NCBI RefSeq assembly: GCF_037975245.1
Contig: NC_092567.1
Span: forward strand, 21,490,376 to 21,554,375
Length of the DNA stretch: 64,000 nt
Source of the DNA: Apostichopus japonicus
Lineage: Eukaryota; Echinodermata; Holothuroidea; Aspidochirotida; Stichopodidae
Direction: 5' to 3'
The notes under the pieces are model-generated. The model saw only the letters and a list, made by a program, of their open reading frames with translations. It did no database searches and was not told where the DNA came from. The position numbers were made by a program, and so were the translations under genes. Positions 1 to 10,975 of this stretch are shown here, in pieces. Position 1 is the stretch's first letter, and each line of letters begins with the position of its first letter.

Positions 1-694
1 GAAGGAAAAGGGAATAACAGAAGGGATGAATTTGATCGTAAGTCAGATTAATTAGAACCATCTTTCATTTAGAGGCAAGGGTCGATAGTCTTCAAAATAA
101 TTCGGTCGAAGGAAGTCCGGAAGGGAAGAAGACGGGAATTGGAGAGGGGGGGGGGGCTGATGGAGTGAAGATATCTTAAGTTTACTAGGGGCGTCTGTAT
201 CTGAAATAATTCTTCTTCTGTCCTCGGAGATGGTTATGGGAAAGTCCGTCGCTTTGTTGGGATAAGTCATGAAGTTTGTCGGGTAAATTGTTTTATCGTT
301 TGACGTCTTTATCGGAATTTTTACACTTTATCTTGAAATTTCTATAAAGGTAAGGAGGGGTAGGATGCTGACCCATTCCACATTGGCGTCATCGCCGGGA
401 AAAAATTGTTTGGTTCTTGTATTAATATGAATATATCTGGTACATAACTTAGGAAGAAACCTGGGAGATGCAAGCGAGTTAATGGTTTTTTCTTTCATGC
501 TATCCTATTTATGCTTCGTGTTTTTATTCCGTTCGTACCAATGATATGTTTCTCCAGGTCCGGTCATAGTGAGGAATAGTTTCGAACTCTACCCCCAACC
601 TCCCCCCACCTCCCCCCACCTCCCTCCCCCCATCGCTTTTTCAGCTGCGTAAACCCGAACTGTAATGTGACTATAATTATGATCTATTTTTCAG

Positions 695-1620
695 CTCTTG
701 TACGTGAAAAATGTTCATGGAAGGATTCCACTGCAATGCAGACGATCTACGATGGAGAAACTCACTCCAGACATGTGCGTAATGTAGGCTGTCCTACCCA
801 GTCGTTTCCTGATACCGCATTTGGAGGTTTTCACGATCGACGTGACACGAATGAATGGAAGTTATACGCCAGTGATGATAAGAATTTCCTTGCAGCTCTG
901 AATCAGCGAAACAGTGCTTGGTATCCACAGAGGAATAAACCCATCGTAGAGATTGGAAACAACAAGAGAAAATTCCCTCAAAGTTCAAGTCAATCCGATT
1001 TACATGCAACAAAGCGGTTTAGTTCAGAAACTAATGACGATGCTCAACAAGAGATATCAGTGCGGGAAAAAGCTATCCCAGAAGGGAAATCAGACATAAA
1101 ACTAAAATTTGATAGTAAAGACAACGTAACTAAATTCCCGCCAATTATCAAAGAAAAGCAAGAATTAGTCGGGATCAAGATAAGAAAGGATCATTTGAGA
1201 AAATCTAAAACAAATTTGTCAAATATCACCACCAATCGTTTTCGGACTTTCCAAAAATCTCACCAAAACGTCAGGAAAGATCATACTAGTTATTATGTGA
1301 ATAGAATTCCTATAAGGTTACATGCTAGGACCGCAGTTTATAATGTGGCTACGATAACACGGAGTACCAAGATAAATCAGAAACGACCCTCCCAGATATA
1401 CGCCACTAGCCAGATTGATAAACACTTGGTGAATCGGACAACAACTGCTGCAGCTGCTGCCAACACTCGATGCGCTATGGTGTCGACAGAACCGAAGAAA
1501 AAACAGCATGTAGAGCCTGCTTTCCGACTACCGAGAATTAAAGTATTACCTCCAATCGACAGTGTGTCGATACCAATTAGAGGGGCAATTCTCTGTCTCA
1601 AATGTTCCAAGATGGCGTAA
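695..1620 (+). CDS. Unrecognised basic protein, probable last coding exon
   Basis: An open frame of about 307 codons runs to a TAA at 1618-1620. A good splice acceptor (pyrimidine run then CAG, ending at 694) sits just inside its 5' end, so I read it as the final exon of a longer gene whose earlier exons lie upstream, possibly outside the window. The intron would be phase 1. An alternative is translation from the in-frame ATG at 679. The protein is rich in Lys, Arg, Ser, Asn and Gln, with no membrane segment or signal peptide and no catalytic motif I recognise. It has an alanine run near residue 250 and a proline-containing tail (LPRIKVLPPI). It looks largely disordered. An uninterrupted frame of this length in AT-rich DNA makes it probably real. 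The family is unknown to me and no function is proposed. Confidence 0.5.
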
Positions 1621-1684
1621 ATGGTTCAGCAGTCACTGTGACGAAGTGCGGGAAAAGGTCATCCTGAGGTAGCAGTTCCATTGT

Positions 1685-1800
1685 AGGTGGGAACTACTAT
1701 AGTGGGTTAGGATTTCAATGGAGGTGGGAAGACCTAAAGTGGGTTAGGATTTCAATGGAGGTGAGAATACTATATAGTGGGTTAGGATTTCAAGGAGGTA
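1685..1800. repeat. Short tandem repeat, about 38-bp unit, 3 copies
   Basis: The motif agtgggttaggatttcaa recurs at about 1700, 1738 and 1775, each followed by ggaggt. It lies just after the stop codon of the upstream frame, probably in its 3' untranslated or flanking sequence. Confidence 0.75.
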
Positions 1801-3106
1801 ACCGTCAAAATATAGATCGATACTCACAGAAGGAGGTATAGAACTTGTCATCTTTTCTAAGTTGTTTGTACGACGAGCATGCGCATGCGACGGGAACGAG
1901 CGTGCGCAGAAGGGACTTCATCGCATCCCATTTGTATTTTTTTTTTTATTATTACAGAATGACCAATTGCAACACGGGGAGGATTTCACTCCTTAACTTA
2001 AACCAGTCTTTTACCCAGACCCTTAACCAGGCCGGGGTATAGGTGGCGTACCCCCCCCCCCGCCCCACCCATCATGCAGACTACTGTTGACATCACTCCA
2101 ACCCCCCGCCCCCCCCCCCTCCCCCGCCCAATTTACATCTTTTCCAAACAATTGCTGTTTCATTATGACCTTTGTTTCATCTTGCCTACATCTTGCATGT
2201 GGAACGAAACGACACACAAAACATGAAAATATATTGTCTGTATAATTCGAAAATGTGCCAATCTATTTACTTTTACTTTTAACAGCATGGTGGCTTCGAT
2301 GATGTTTTTTATTCTTCATTCATAGAATGATGAAATTTTACTCATATTATGAGGTTATTTTCGTACAGCATATGCTGAATACGTTAGTTTGTAGTATATA
2401 CTAGTGTATTGCTCCGGGTAAATGGATTTGTTCAGTCAAATATGTAAGTGTTAATGCTCAGCGAAGAACGTAGATTTTCTCAGAATGTCTCCGAAAACAG
2501 TTCTGGCCTTCTGCCCTCCATTATTCAGGAAGTTTCCCCGATGTGATGGAACAGCAGATTATAAATTTTTTGTCCACGTGATTATTTTCACGGAGGTGAG
2601 GGTCTATATTGCAGGCTATATTCTGAGGCTCTTTATACTCTTTATCGTTTTTTTATAATTCTAGTATGACATATTCCTGACAGTTAAAAATTAGAAATGT
2701 TAAATATTCATCCTTAAAGTTATATTTATTGCAGTAAAGATACATCCTGGTCAATATTGATTACAAGCTTCATCTGTGGCATCGAAATGTAACTAAAAAA
2801 GAGTGAACTTGAAGGAACCAACCCTTGAGTCATTTCATAGTTTTCCATAATTTTTGTTACTTCACGGAAGTTTCCATTCATGGGAATGATGACACTTGGG
2901 TTGATAAATGGTTCCCCCATCTCCCTTAGTACAAAGATCACTTTCTACAGATGAAAGATGTAAAATTATCTCTTGGCTATTCTTCTAGAAGGGGAAGAGG
3001 GGGGTGACACTCTCAAAGCACCACGGCTACACCTCTATCCCCACGCCCCCCCCCCATCACCACCCTCACTTCCATTTTAGTTGTTCATACGTAATGCCAC
3101 TACTGT
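1801..3106. other. Intergenic stretch without recognised gene
   Basis: Contains homopolymer C runs near 2050 and 2105-2120 and another near 3045. A CATGCGCATGCG element lies near 1878. The small open frames here show no family resemblance or splice support. Confidence 0.6.
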
Positions 3107-3536
3107 TCAGTCACCTGTTTTTCCAAGACACTTCTGCATATGATTGAACACGTTTTCGATTCGGTTACTGATTTCGTTTGATAACATGATATGGTCATTA
3201 AACACCTCCTTAATCATCTGTTTAGCCATTGCATCACTTGCTCTCAATTGTTCGTATAAGTAACCGCCGACGTCGTCCATTTGTCGTAACTTCGTAATTG
3301 CATCAACCGTAGACCGTCGAAAGATACAAACCGAACCGAGTAATTCCTCGTACATGCTCGTGAAAGTTCCACCCTTCCGTCTATTAGTCAATAATGGATA
3401 TGACGCGAAAAACGCGCACTCGTTGTCGAAGATGCATAGCTCCCCCGTCACAGAATTACGGCCCAGGTTGTGTATGGCGTTCTTCATGAGCCATCTCTCT
3501 CCTGTCTTTCGTATTGCGTCGAGTAATATTGTCATT
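3107..3536 (-). CDS. fjx1: fjx1 coding exon 5 (C-terminus)
   Basis: Acceptor ctgatag completes the Arg codon. Encodes MTILLDAIRK, GELCIFDNECAFF (metal-binding DNE), YEELLGSVCIFRRSTV and the helical C-terminal tail ending CLGKTGD. Stop TGA at 3109-3107. Confidence 0.93.
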
Positions 3537-6500
3537 CTATCAGAAGGAGAAGAAGAGAAATAAACAGAATGTAAAAATGTATTGTGGTTTCGATGATGTA
3601 TAATGAGCAGTTTTCCTAATGAATCTGACGTCATGTATAGTGAGGGTGTACAACATACTTGATCTTAGTAATAGGCCTACAGTGAAAAGCAGTCTGATGT
3701 GACAAGCAATAAATTCGCAATGACACAGGATGGCCTGAAATAAACATTGACCTCAACAACAGGCTTCTTGTACTAAATGTGATAGATACATCAACATACG
3801 AAGTAAGAAATCTGTCCTTGTTGACATATTGTGTAAAACATGGTTTTCAAAATTTGATCCCTGCTGAGACCATTGACCATTGACCTCCGCCAAGAACATT
3901 AGGCTTCTTGTACTCAATGTGGTATAATAACATATCAAATATGCGATCTGTCCAAGCTGTCCTGGCGATACTAATTTTAGGAAGGTGTGTTAGTGTAGAG
4001 AGACAGGTAAAGAGGGGAGTGAAGTAAATGTTTGGCATTTGTTGACTTCAAATGACCTTTGACCTCCACCAAAAGCAATAATAGGCTCCTTAAATTTGAT
4101 ATCATACATCTACAAACCAAATGTGAGATCTGTCCAAGTTTCCCTTCTTGTAATATCATGTTTACAAGGCTTTCACGATTTGACCTGCTGTCCCAATGAC
4201 CTTTGACCTCCACCAAAATCAATAGGCTTCTTTTACTTAATGTTATACACCTTCATAACAAATATGAGATATACCCAAGCTTCCACTATTGAGATATCAT
4301 GTTTACAAGGTTCTCACAATTTGACCTCTGATGACCCCAAAAACAAAAGGATTCTTGTACTAAATGTGGTACTACTATACACACCAAATATGAAATTGGT
4401 TCGACCTTCCCTTCTTGAGATATCGTGTTTACAATCTGGGCGTCACAAATGCACACACAAACACACATACGCCATCATGAATGCAAAGGTTACGATTATC
4501 ATCGAAACCAAAAAGGATGGAACATTCTTAAATAAATAATACTGAATATTAAAAACTGATACCCATTTTACTTATTAAATTATTTACAGAAATCATAAAA
4601 TATAAAAAACAACAGGGATAAGGAGTGGGTTGTAATGGGTTCTAGCTCAATTCTCCACACCCGCCGTCCTAACCTATACGACCCTTGGGATTGAATGAAG
4701 AAAGTTAGGACACGTCCAGCTAGCATGGATGCATCACAATGTATGACTATCAGCCCATACGCATACCCGACAAACCTTGCCAGTTCATTCACAGACTTTA
4801 ATATATCAAAATGATGAAATCGTTTGGAATCACTTCCTAACTCATTGTTAGCCATGCAGTTAGCAAAGAAGTTACACTAGTTTAGGTTTATAACTTCGCT
4901 CTTTCAGAGTCTAAGAACTGTACCAACCTAACTGTACCAACCGAAGAGCTGTACATGGTCCTGCTCCGACTACCACCCCATCCCCTCTCCCATCCATCCA
5001 TCCATCCATCCACCCACAACAACACACCATTGGACTCCTATGAACAACCTGACGCCGTAAGCAGTATACTGGGCCTGATTGGGTCGGGATAGGGGAAGGG
5101 ACCACAGCCCGAAGCTGTGGAAAAATCTGAAAGCTCTGGAATATTGGATGTACCAAGAGTGAAAATAGGGGGCCAGGTGACATCATTGTCCCCCGGGAGT
5201 ACGACCTCTCTCTCGATAATTCTGTGCAGTACATACCTATCAATGTGACCGGTAATGTAGTCGAAGACGACTAGATCCGTCCATTCGGCTAGGTACACCA
5301 GTGAAGGCTCATCCAGCGTGTTAAGTAACGGGTTGTCTGCGGCCAAAGTGTACGGTTCTTGTTGGATTACAGATGGGAAATGTGCGCTGTAAATTGAAAA
5401 CGAATCAGTTTGTGTGAGTACTCTAGTCACGATAGAGTGCGGCGGTACTGGTGCTTATCTCTCAAGCGGTGTGAAGGGGCTCTCGTGACGTCACTGCCTC
5501 TACCGTTCATAACGTTGGGATGTAGATTTAGTTTAGTTCCAGTTCGGCCTGTATAGCTTACGTCATACTTCGTCGGTATTCAAAGTGAGGGTCATTGACT
5601 TTATAACTTAATAATAAGGAGAGGGGATAGAATTGGAGTTACCAATAATAAATAAAAAAAAAATAAAGTGCTGAGGTTGCCAAATATAAGGGTCAACCAC
5701 GCCTATTCGGATTCCATACGTCAGTCTTGATCGACATTTGCACAACCAAAATCATATATCTGCTGCAAAAAAAGGTGAGACAAAAAAAATGTCCTTAACC
5801 ACCTGTGCTGCAAAACAGGCGATCATCCCGCCGCCAAGTTGATCTACCAACGGACGACCAAGTGTTTAGGCAGACGATCAGTGCAGGCGACTGATGGACG
5901 TGTAATGTCGTCGCTATGGCCACGGACATGTTGTGAGGCCTGACTCAACAACAATGACTGGTGGTGGGTGATACAAGAAAATCTACATGAAGTGAGAGGA
6001 GAGTTAATATGATTGCGTGATGTAACTATGACATCCAGACGATATTTCCCATTGCTACACAAACTTACTCAGTCAAGCTAGGCATCCACTGTATCAAGGT
6101 CACATACATGTCATCCATCAACGCTAGTGCCTCAAGCCGTGACCCTTGACCTGCCCATGTCGAGTTTTCATTGGTTGTAATCTTTCCTACCGCAATGGCG
6201 GGGACAGTACGAATTTGCATGAAAAGCGCCAGCTGGAAGGCCAGCAATTCTCCTGTGAATATTGAAACGATATGCCCAACCCCCAAAACTGAGTGGACTT
6301 GCTCATAATCGAAAGCAGCCCTGTCCACACACATGTATCCTAAAACGTAGTGGCTGCAGGCGTTACCTTCGCCCTGCCCGTAACATATGGTGGATAGTTT
6401 AACACACTAAGCACTTTGTCTATACAAATGGCCTATACAAATGGCCTATGTACTATAGCCTATTTAATACGTAGCCTATACCATGGATCTATTAGTGAGA

Positions 6501-7994
6501 CACTAATAGATCCATGCCTATACGCACTATACATTTAAGCTGTGTGTAATACAGAAAAAAATCAAAAAATGAATAAGCTAGAAAGATTATTTCGTAATTA
6601 TTCCTAACTGCAGATAAAACTAACAAGATCAGTGATAGAGTAAACTACATGAAACAGGAATACAGGACGCAATTCGTTGTAGTAATACGTCACATGCTCG
6701 TTGTCATGGCACCCATAAGTTTGCTGAACCTATGAGAAAGAACACCTGAAAACGTATCCAGTTGTTCCAATCAGTTTGGCAGTTCACTACCGTGTAATTT
6801 TGTTCACTTTAGAGGTTTGTCCTACTTGGTAAATATACGGTTGCTTTGAGAAAATAAGTGCATTTTGGGTTTACAATCCACGTCATAACTTTGTTTATGA
6901 ACTATAACAAGGTTATGTAATGCGGTGTACATATTTGTACTATAGAATGTATATCAGTTTTAGTTGCTATGACAACGTGAGTTGTGACATTGTTTGACGC
7001 AAGAAATTGATGCTTTACCTAACAAACCAAGATTTCCATGTCTGGAGTTTCGAACACATAGTTGTGTTCCATCACTCATTACGGCGTGTGCGTTGCCATC
7101 GCGACCACATTTGGAGAGAGTCCCCTTCTCTATGTACACAATCGGACGATAGCTAGTTTTTCGCACCCAGTCACGGTAGAACTCGTCAGTCACACCTGTA
7201 CCCCAAAAATGGATAAAACATATAATTATAACAGAATAATAATAATAATAATAATAATAATGAATATTCATATCATACTTGTGAAACGTAACCTCGTACG
7301 CGTTATATGTTAACACTAAACAAATTATTTAAAATGTCTTGCATTAGTGTAACAACAAACGCTGATTATACAAACAAACAAACAAAATCGTTTCATTCTG
7401 TTTTTCATATACTTATGATCAAAGAACTGGTATAATGTTCATGGTATTCCTCCATTGACCCCTCCATTGACCCCTGGTACTTCGGGTCACATATTGCATT
7501 CATTTCCTTTCTCATCAAGATCAACGAAACAGGCATGTAAAGCTCGTCTACTGAACTATATAGTCGTGATTAGTGGTGCAACTGAACCAGTTACGCGGGG
7601 CAAAAAAGAAAACATTACGCAGTTTACCTTCAGGCAAGAGGTTTTCCACATGTTTCGACCAGAACTTCCCCTCTTCTACTAACTGAAGATCCGTATTTGG
7701 AGCTGCTGACTTGTGATGCTGATGGGTCTTGCACGTTTCATTAGAGGAGCAGTCGTCTTCAGTTTTATGTTTTTCGACTGATGCATCTGGGGTCAATATT
7801 TGTACCCCTATGGGGTTATTCGAAGATTTATCAATGTGATAAGAAATATTTTGCTCTTTTACACCCGTTTTCATAGTTTGAGCTGCTTGAGGATTCTTCT
7901 CAACAAAATTTGCGAATGCAAGATTTGCAGCAATTGTTAAAAACACGCACAAACGAAACATCATGAATATTGTATTGTAATGATGAGTTTTCAT
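3107..7994 (-). CDS. fjx1: Four-jointed box kinase homolog (Fjx1), five coding exons
   Basis: Golgi type II transmembrane atypical kinase. In flies Four-jointed phosphorylates Ser/Thr in cadherin repeats of Fat and Dachsous, tuning planar cell polarity. Exons in transcript order: 7994-7628, 7195-7019, 6252-6069, 5386-5237, 3536-3107; all introns are GT-AG. The joined frame is 1308 bp, giving 435 residues, close to vertebrate FJX1. Residues about 12-30 form the signal anchor. FWSKHVENLLPEG precedes the kinase domain. QWMPSLTD lies near 235-243, EWTDLVVFDYITGHIDR at 277-293 (catalytic-loop type motif of the Fj/Fam20 group), and the metal-binding FDNE at 329-332, followed by LLGSVCIFR. I chose the start so that the anchor is at the N-terminus. 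In-frame ATGs at 8024 and 7964 are alternatives (445 or 425 residues). Vertebrate and fly genes are, to my knowledge, intronless in the coding part, so this structure is unusual. Confidence 0.93.
3730..4445. repeat. Degenerate tandem repeat array in fjx1 intron 4
   Basis: About five diverged units at spacings of roughly 125-180 bp. The anchor aggcttctt recurs near 3761, 3901, 4083, 4224 and 4348. Units share gacctttgacctccacc, an AAATATGAGAT segment and a gatatcatgtttacaag segment. Similar units occur in lrriq1 introns. Confidence 0.75.
5237..5386 (-). CDS. fjx1: fjx1 coding exon 4
   Basis: Acceptor caatttacag. Encodes AHFPSVIQQ through EWTDLVVFDYITGHIDR, the hallmark motif of the family. 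The donor is gtatgt, phase 2, splitting the Arg codon after IleAsp. Confidence 0.93.
6069..6252 (-). CDS. fjx1: fjx1 coding exon 3
   Basis: Acceptor attcacag. Encodes GELLAFQLALFMQIRTVPAI, equivalent to the GEALSYYLARLLGL helix of FJX1, and ends in VTLIQWMPSLT. The donor is gtaagt, phase 2. Confidence 0.92.
6482..6516. repeat. Perfect 16-bp inverted repeat with 3-nt loop
   Basis: Arms catggatctattagtg and cactaatagatccatg around aga, in fjx1 intron 2. Just upstream is a direct repeat of atggcctatacaa. Confidence 0.9.
7019..7195 (-). CDS. fjx1: fjx1 coding exon 2
   Basis: Acceptor gggtacag at 7196. Encodes VTDEFYRDWVRK onward to SDGTQLCVR, which aligns with the 'DGT.ACVRY' segment of FJX1. 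The donor is gtaaag, phase 1. Confidence 0.9.
7235..7262. repeat. (ATA)n microsatellite in fjx1 intron 1
   Basis: About nine trinucleotide units (ata/aat), roughly 35 bp upstream of the exon 2 acceptor on the minus strand. Confidence 0.9.
7628..7994 (-). CDS. fjx1: fjx1 coding exon 1
   Basis: Encodes residues 1-122: a short cytoplasmic tail, the hydrophobic anchor (MMFRLCVFLTIAANLAFANF), a polar His/Lys/Glu-rich stem and the conserved FWSKHVENLLPEG. The donor is gtaaac after GAAG, phase 1. The 5' end is uncertain because ATGs at 8024, 7994 and 7964 are all in frame. Confidence 0.85.
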
Positions 7995-8050
7995 GAAATT
8001 GAAATACATACATAAACAATACATAGGCTACATTAAACAAAAATGACCAA

Positions 8051-8079
8051 GTACAAAAAGGTATTGGTACTTTTTGTAC
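8051..8079. repeat. Perfect 10-bp inverted repeat upstream of fjx1
   Basis: Arms gtacaaaaag and ctttttgtac are separated by 9 nt, within about 60 bp 5' of the fjx1 start. It could form a hairpin in the 5' untranslated RNA. Confidence 0.7.
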
Positions 8080-9530
8080 GTCAAAGAATTTACTGATGTT
8101 TAAAAATGCCGCAGCTATAAAAGTTTTCGTTCAATATGACGAATTGGACTTTTTAATAAAGTTCTTTCAAGTTCCTTATTGATTTAGTTATTTTTGCTGA
8201 CCGCGAAATTGTGTTGATTCCCTATTCATAGAATAGAACTATTTAAAATGTCAATAAATGATCCAAATGGATTTATCAAGGAAGTTCAGTTAATTTTCAA
8301 ATCTATTGTCGTAGACCATCAAGAACCTGCAATAGAACAAAGAAAAGAAGAGAAATTGGCATCAGGATAAACATCACTCATATTTAAGGCATTGCGCATG
8401 CGCACAGCTTATATATATTTGAACGACCTTGATTTGCATTGAATGACATTGTGTATATACTTGTCATAGTCTTCATCATTGTTTAAATTGATTGGTTAGG
8501 TAAACGATCATCATTTACTCACCTGTCATGACCACCCCCCCCCCCTCCCCCCTCTCCCACCTCCAATGTCGATCAGTTATGGTCATTTCGTTTTTACATT
8601 CAGCCAGGGAAGAACAAGACCACTTCTTCGGTTTTGTACCCCATTTACTCCCTCCCCAATTCAAGAGTATTCATTAGCACAACATTGCCTATAGACCTAA
8701 TATACTTCTTGACGTGATGACGTCTAATCCTTTTTGCCAAGAGGCACACCCATACCCCCTCTCTGAGTGTGAGTCGGCTTTTACCTCCCCAGGGCCATAC
8801 CAATGTCCTCATGAAATCATTTATTCGCCTCTAGCCCTTCCATAAAAGTTCATGTCTCTACCTAAGTCAGTCGGGGGGAAATCTAGAAATTGCCCCCCCC
8901 CCCCCGCCCACCCCACCTTATTTTGGAAATCCTGTGCGGAAAGCCATTGACACAATTACCCCTCCCGTCCCCCTCATGCACCCCAATCCCAATAAAGGAG
9001 GCATTGCCAAGTAAGTTTGAGAACCGGTTATTTTTTCCTGCTTGAGTGGAGAAACAAACTTGGAACAATGAATACCATATCCGTTCTGCAATTGTTCCTA
9101 AAGTTATACAGAAAATTTTGTAAGCACTTATTAGATCCGGTGTGTGTACAATCAGCAAGACAGACGTCATTTCGCACAACTAGACGTAAACTTAACAATT
9201 ACTCATAAATTCCAGAATCTTCATAAAAAGAATTCAAGTGACGTAATACAAGTCCCAGTTTGAGAATACTTATGATTTTGCTTATATAATCAGTTTTTAA
9301 ATATAGGGTCTCTCAATTTTAGGCAAAAAGATTAAATGAAGGGCGTAGAGTACTAGAGTGCTATGTAGTTTGGTCATCAACGGAGTATACACTGCGGAGT
9401 GTTACAGAAAAGTCATACTATATTCTTGACCTTATACATCACGTTAGGGGAAATTTTATTTTCTTTAAGCTAAAACCACCATGCCCGCATTCTGTCTGGA
9501 TCTGCATAAAGATTTTGTACTTTTTAAGAA
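8080..9530. other. fjx1 5' flank, no further gene recognised
   Basis: Apart from the palindrome at 8393, contains C-rich tracts near 8536-8560 and 8890-8925. Small open frames are judged chance. Confidence 0.5.
8393..8404. promoter_or_regulatory. NRF-1/P3A2-type palindrome
   Basis: TGCGCATGCGCA is a perfect 12-bp palindrome matching the NRF-1 consensus, whose sea urchin relative is P3A2. It lies about 400 bp upstream of the fjx1 start codon. A promoter role is inferred from position only. Confidence 0.45.
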
Positions 9531-9536
9531 AAGTCA

Positions 9537-9711
9537 CCCAGGAAAGAACCTGGGCACGAAAACTAAACTACGGAACAACTGATCCGCTCCCAACCCATGT
9601 CCCCTTGCATCGACACTGAGACTGTGTGATCATCGTCGGGTGTGTATCACCATTCCCCTCGAAAGGGAACATATACTACACATGATCTTAGCCAAAAGGC
9701 CGAGAAGATTT
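9537..9711 (-). ncRNA. U2 snRNA-like locus (5' domain conserved, 3' part divergent)
   Basis: Read on the minus strand from about 9711, roughly 42 nt match the universal U2 5' end with only a few changes: stem-loop I (CUUCUCGGCCUUUUGGCUAA, then GAUCA) followed by the branch-site-pairing GUGUAGUAU and UGUUC. After that the sequence leaves U2. A local hairpin follows (TTCCC/GGGGAA around TTTCGA) and, near the 3' end, a strong CCCAGG/CCTGGG stem-loop at about 9535-9560. I see no canonical U2 Sm site; the nearest is AGTTTTCG. It may be a chimeric pseudogene or a divergent U2-type RNA. The 3' end is approximate. Confidence 0.55.
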
Positions 9712-10054
9712 GTTTCGCTCCCTTTAGGGTTACCATGTGTCTATCTGAAGAGAGACTCCAAGGAAAATGTCTAAGCCAACTTAAGAAAATCCTCTTACAG
9801 TAAGTACGTTTAAACTGAGCTTCAGTGTTATAAATTCTATACATTGTCGGCTGACTATGGCTGAAATGAATAGTATCTGTTTACTATTATTGATTATGTT
9901 AAGATCTTGCTATGGTTCCCAAAAAGAAGACGTTTGTGTGAGTGAAAGTTCGCATCAATATTGACTATAATAAACGTAACTTTAGCATCAGGAAACGATT
10001 TCTGTTTTTTCGTTTCTCCCTACAGTCTTCATCGCGGAAGTATATAGCCGCTTT

Positions 10055-10094
10055 TTAACCCAGGGAGTTGTTATATAACCACTCCCTGGTTTAA
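10055..10094. repeat. 40-bp near-perfect palindrome
   Basis: ttaacccagggagttgttat is followed directly by its near-complement, with two mismatches between the arms. Confidence 0.85.
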
Positions 10095-10889
10095 CAGAAT
10101 CCTTTCGGTCGATAGCAAATACAATACGATTTACGTAATACTGTTGTGTGCAAAGCGAACAATGTACAAACAGAGAATATGACTCAAGTAGTACGTTGAA
10201 TGCAGTGTTAACACAGTTTCAAGTGGGTGGACCGCTTGTAGGCTCTTACACAAACGCCTCAAACTGAAGAAATGTTGTGAGACATGGTTGTTGGACATGT
10301 ATTACTAGCGTTCTTGTCAAGGACTTTTCCCATCACCTGTGACTTTAAATCGCGGTTATTATGGAATAAAAGATTCGTGTTGTGAATTAATTGGCCTACA
10401 ATAGGGCCTATAATCGTGTGTGCATATAGTCCTCCTTGCAAACATTACAAGGTACAGTTAAACTGAGTAAATGCGTCAACAATTAATCACTATAGTCAGT
10501 CGACAGTTACTTAGTCTCAAAAAGACTATTTTGCTGAAATGTTTAAAGCTGTAATGTGTAGGCCCTTTTTGAGTTTGACTCAGAGTCAAACACACACTAT
10601 GATGAGTCATTCACATCGGATATAATCTAGCGGTATATCCCCTTTCGATGACATTCATCGATAAATACAAGGCGTGGACACGATTCCAGTGACCTCTGTC
10701 ACATTGCTATGACTAAGCGAAATACAATAGCTTCAGTCTATCACTGATTTTCACGGTGTGTAATATAAACAAAAAGCGTTTGTTAAGAGCTTATGTAAGT
10801 TTAACCACTGGAGGTCGTTTGTGCTGGTAACACAGTTGTTTTGTGAACCACCATTGCTTCCTGGTCGCGATAGCCAGTAAGGTCATACT

Positions 10890-10975
10890 ATAAAATAATC
10901 CCCTTCGTTCTCCCATTCCCTAATCCCCTTCGTTCTCCCCTTCCATAATCCCCTTCTTTATCCTCTTCCATCTTC
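10890..10975. repeat. Short CT-rich tandem repeat
   Basis: The motif aatccccttcgttctcccct recurs about three times at 27-28-bp spacing, with variation. Confidence 0.7.

Noticed and set aside
5911-6062. Open frame on the minus strand just downstream of fjx1 exon 3
   Set aside because: Lies in intron 3 after a consensus donor; the spliced protein aligns with FJX1 without it.
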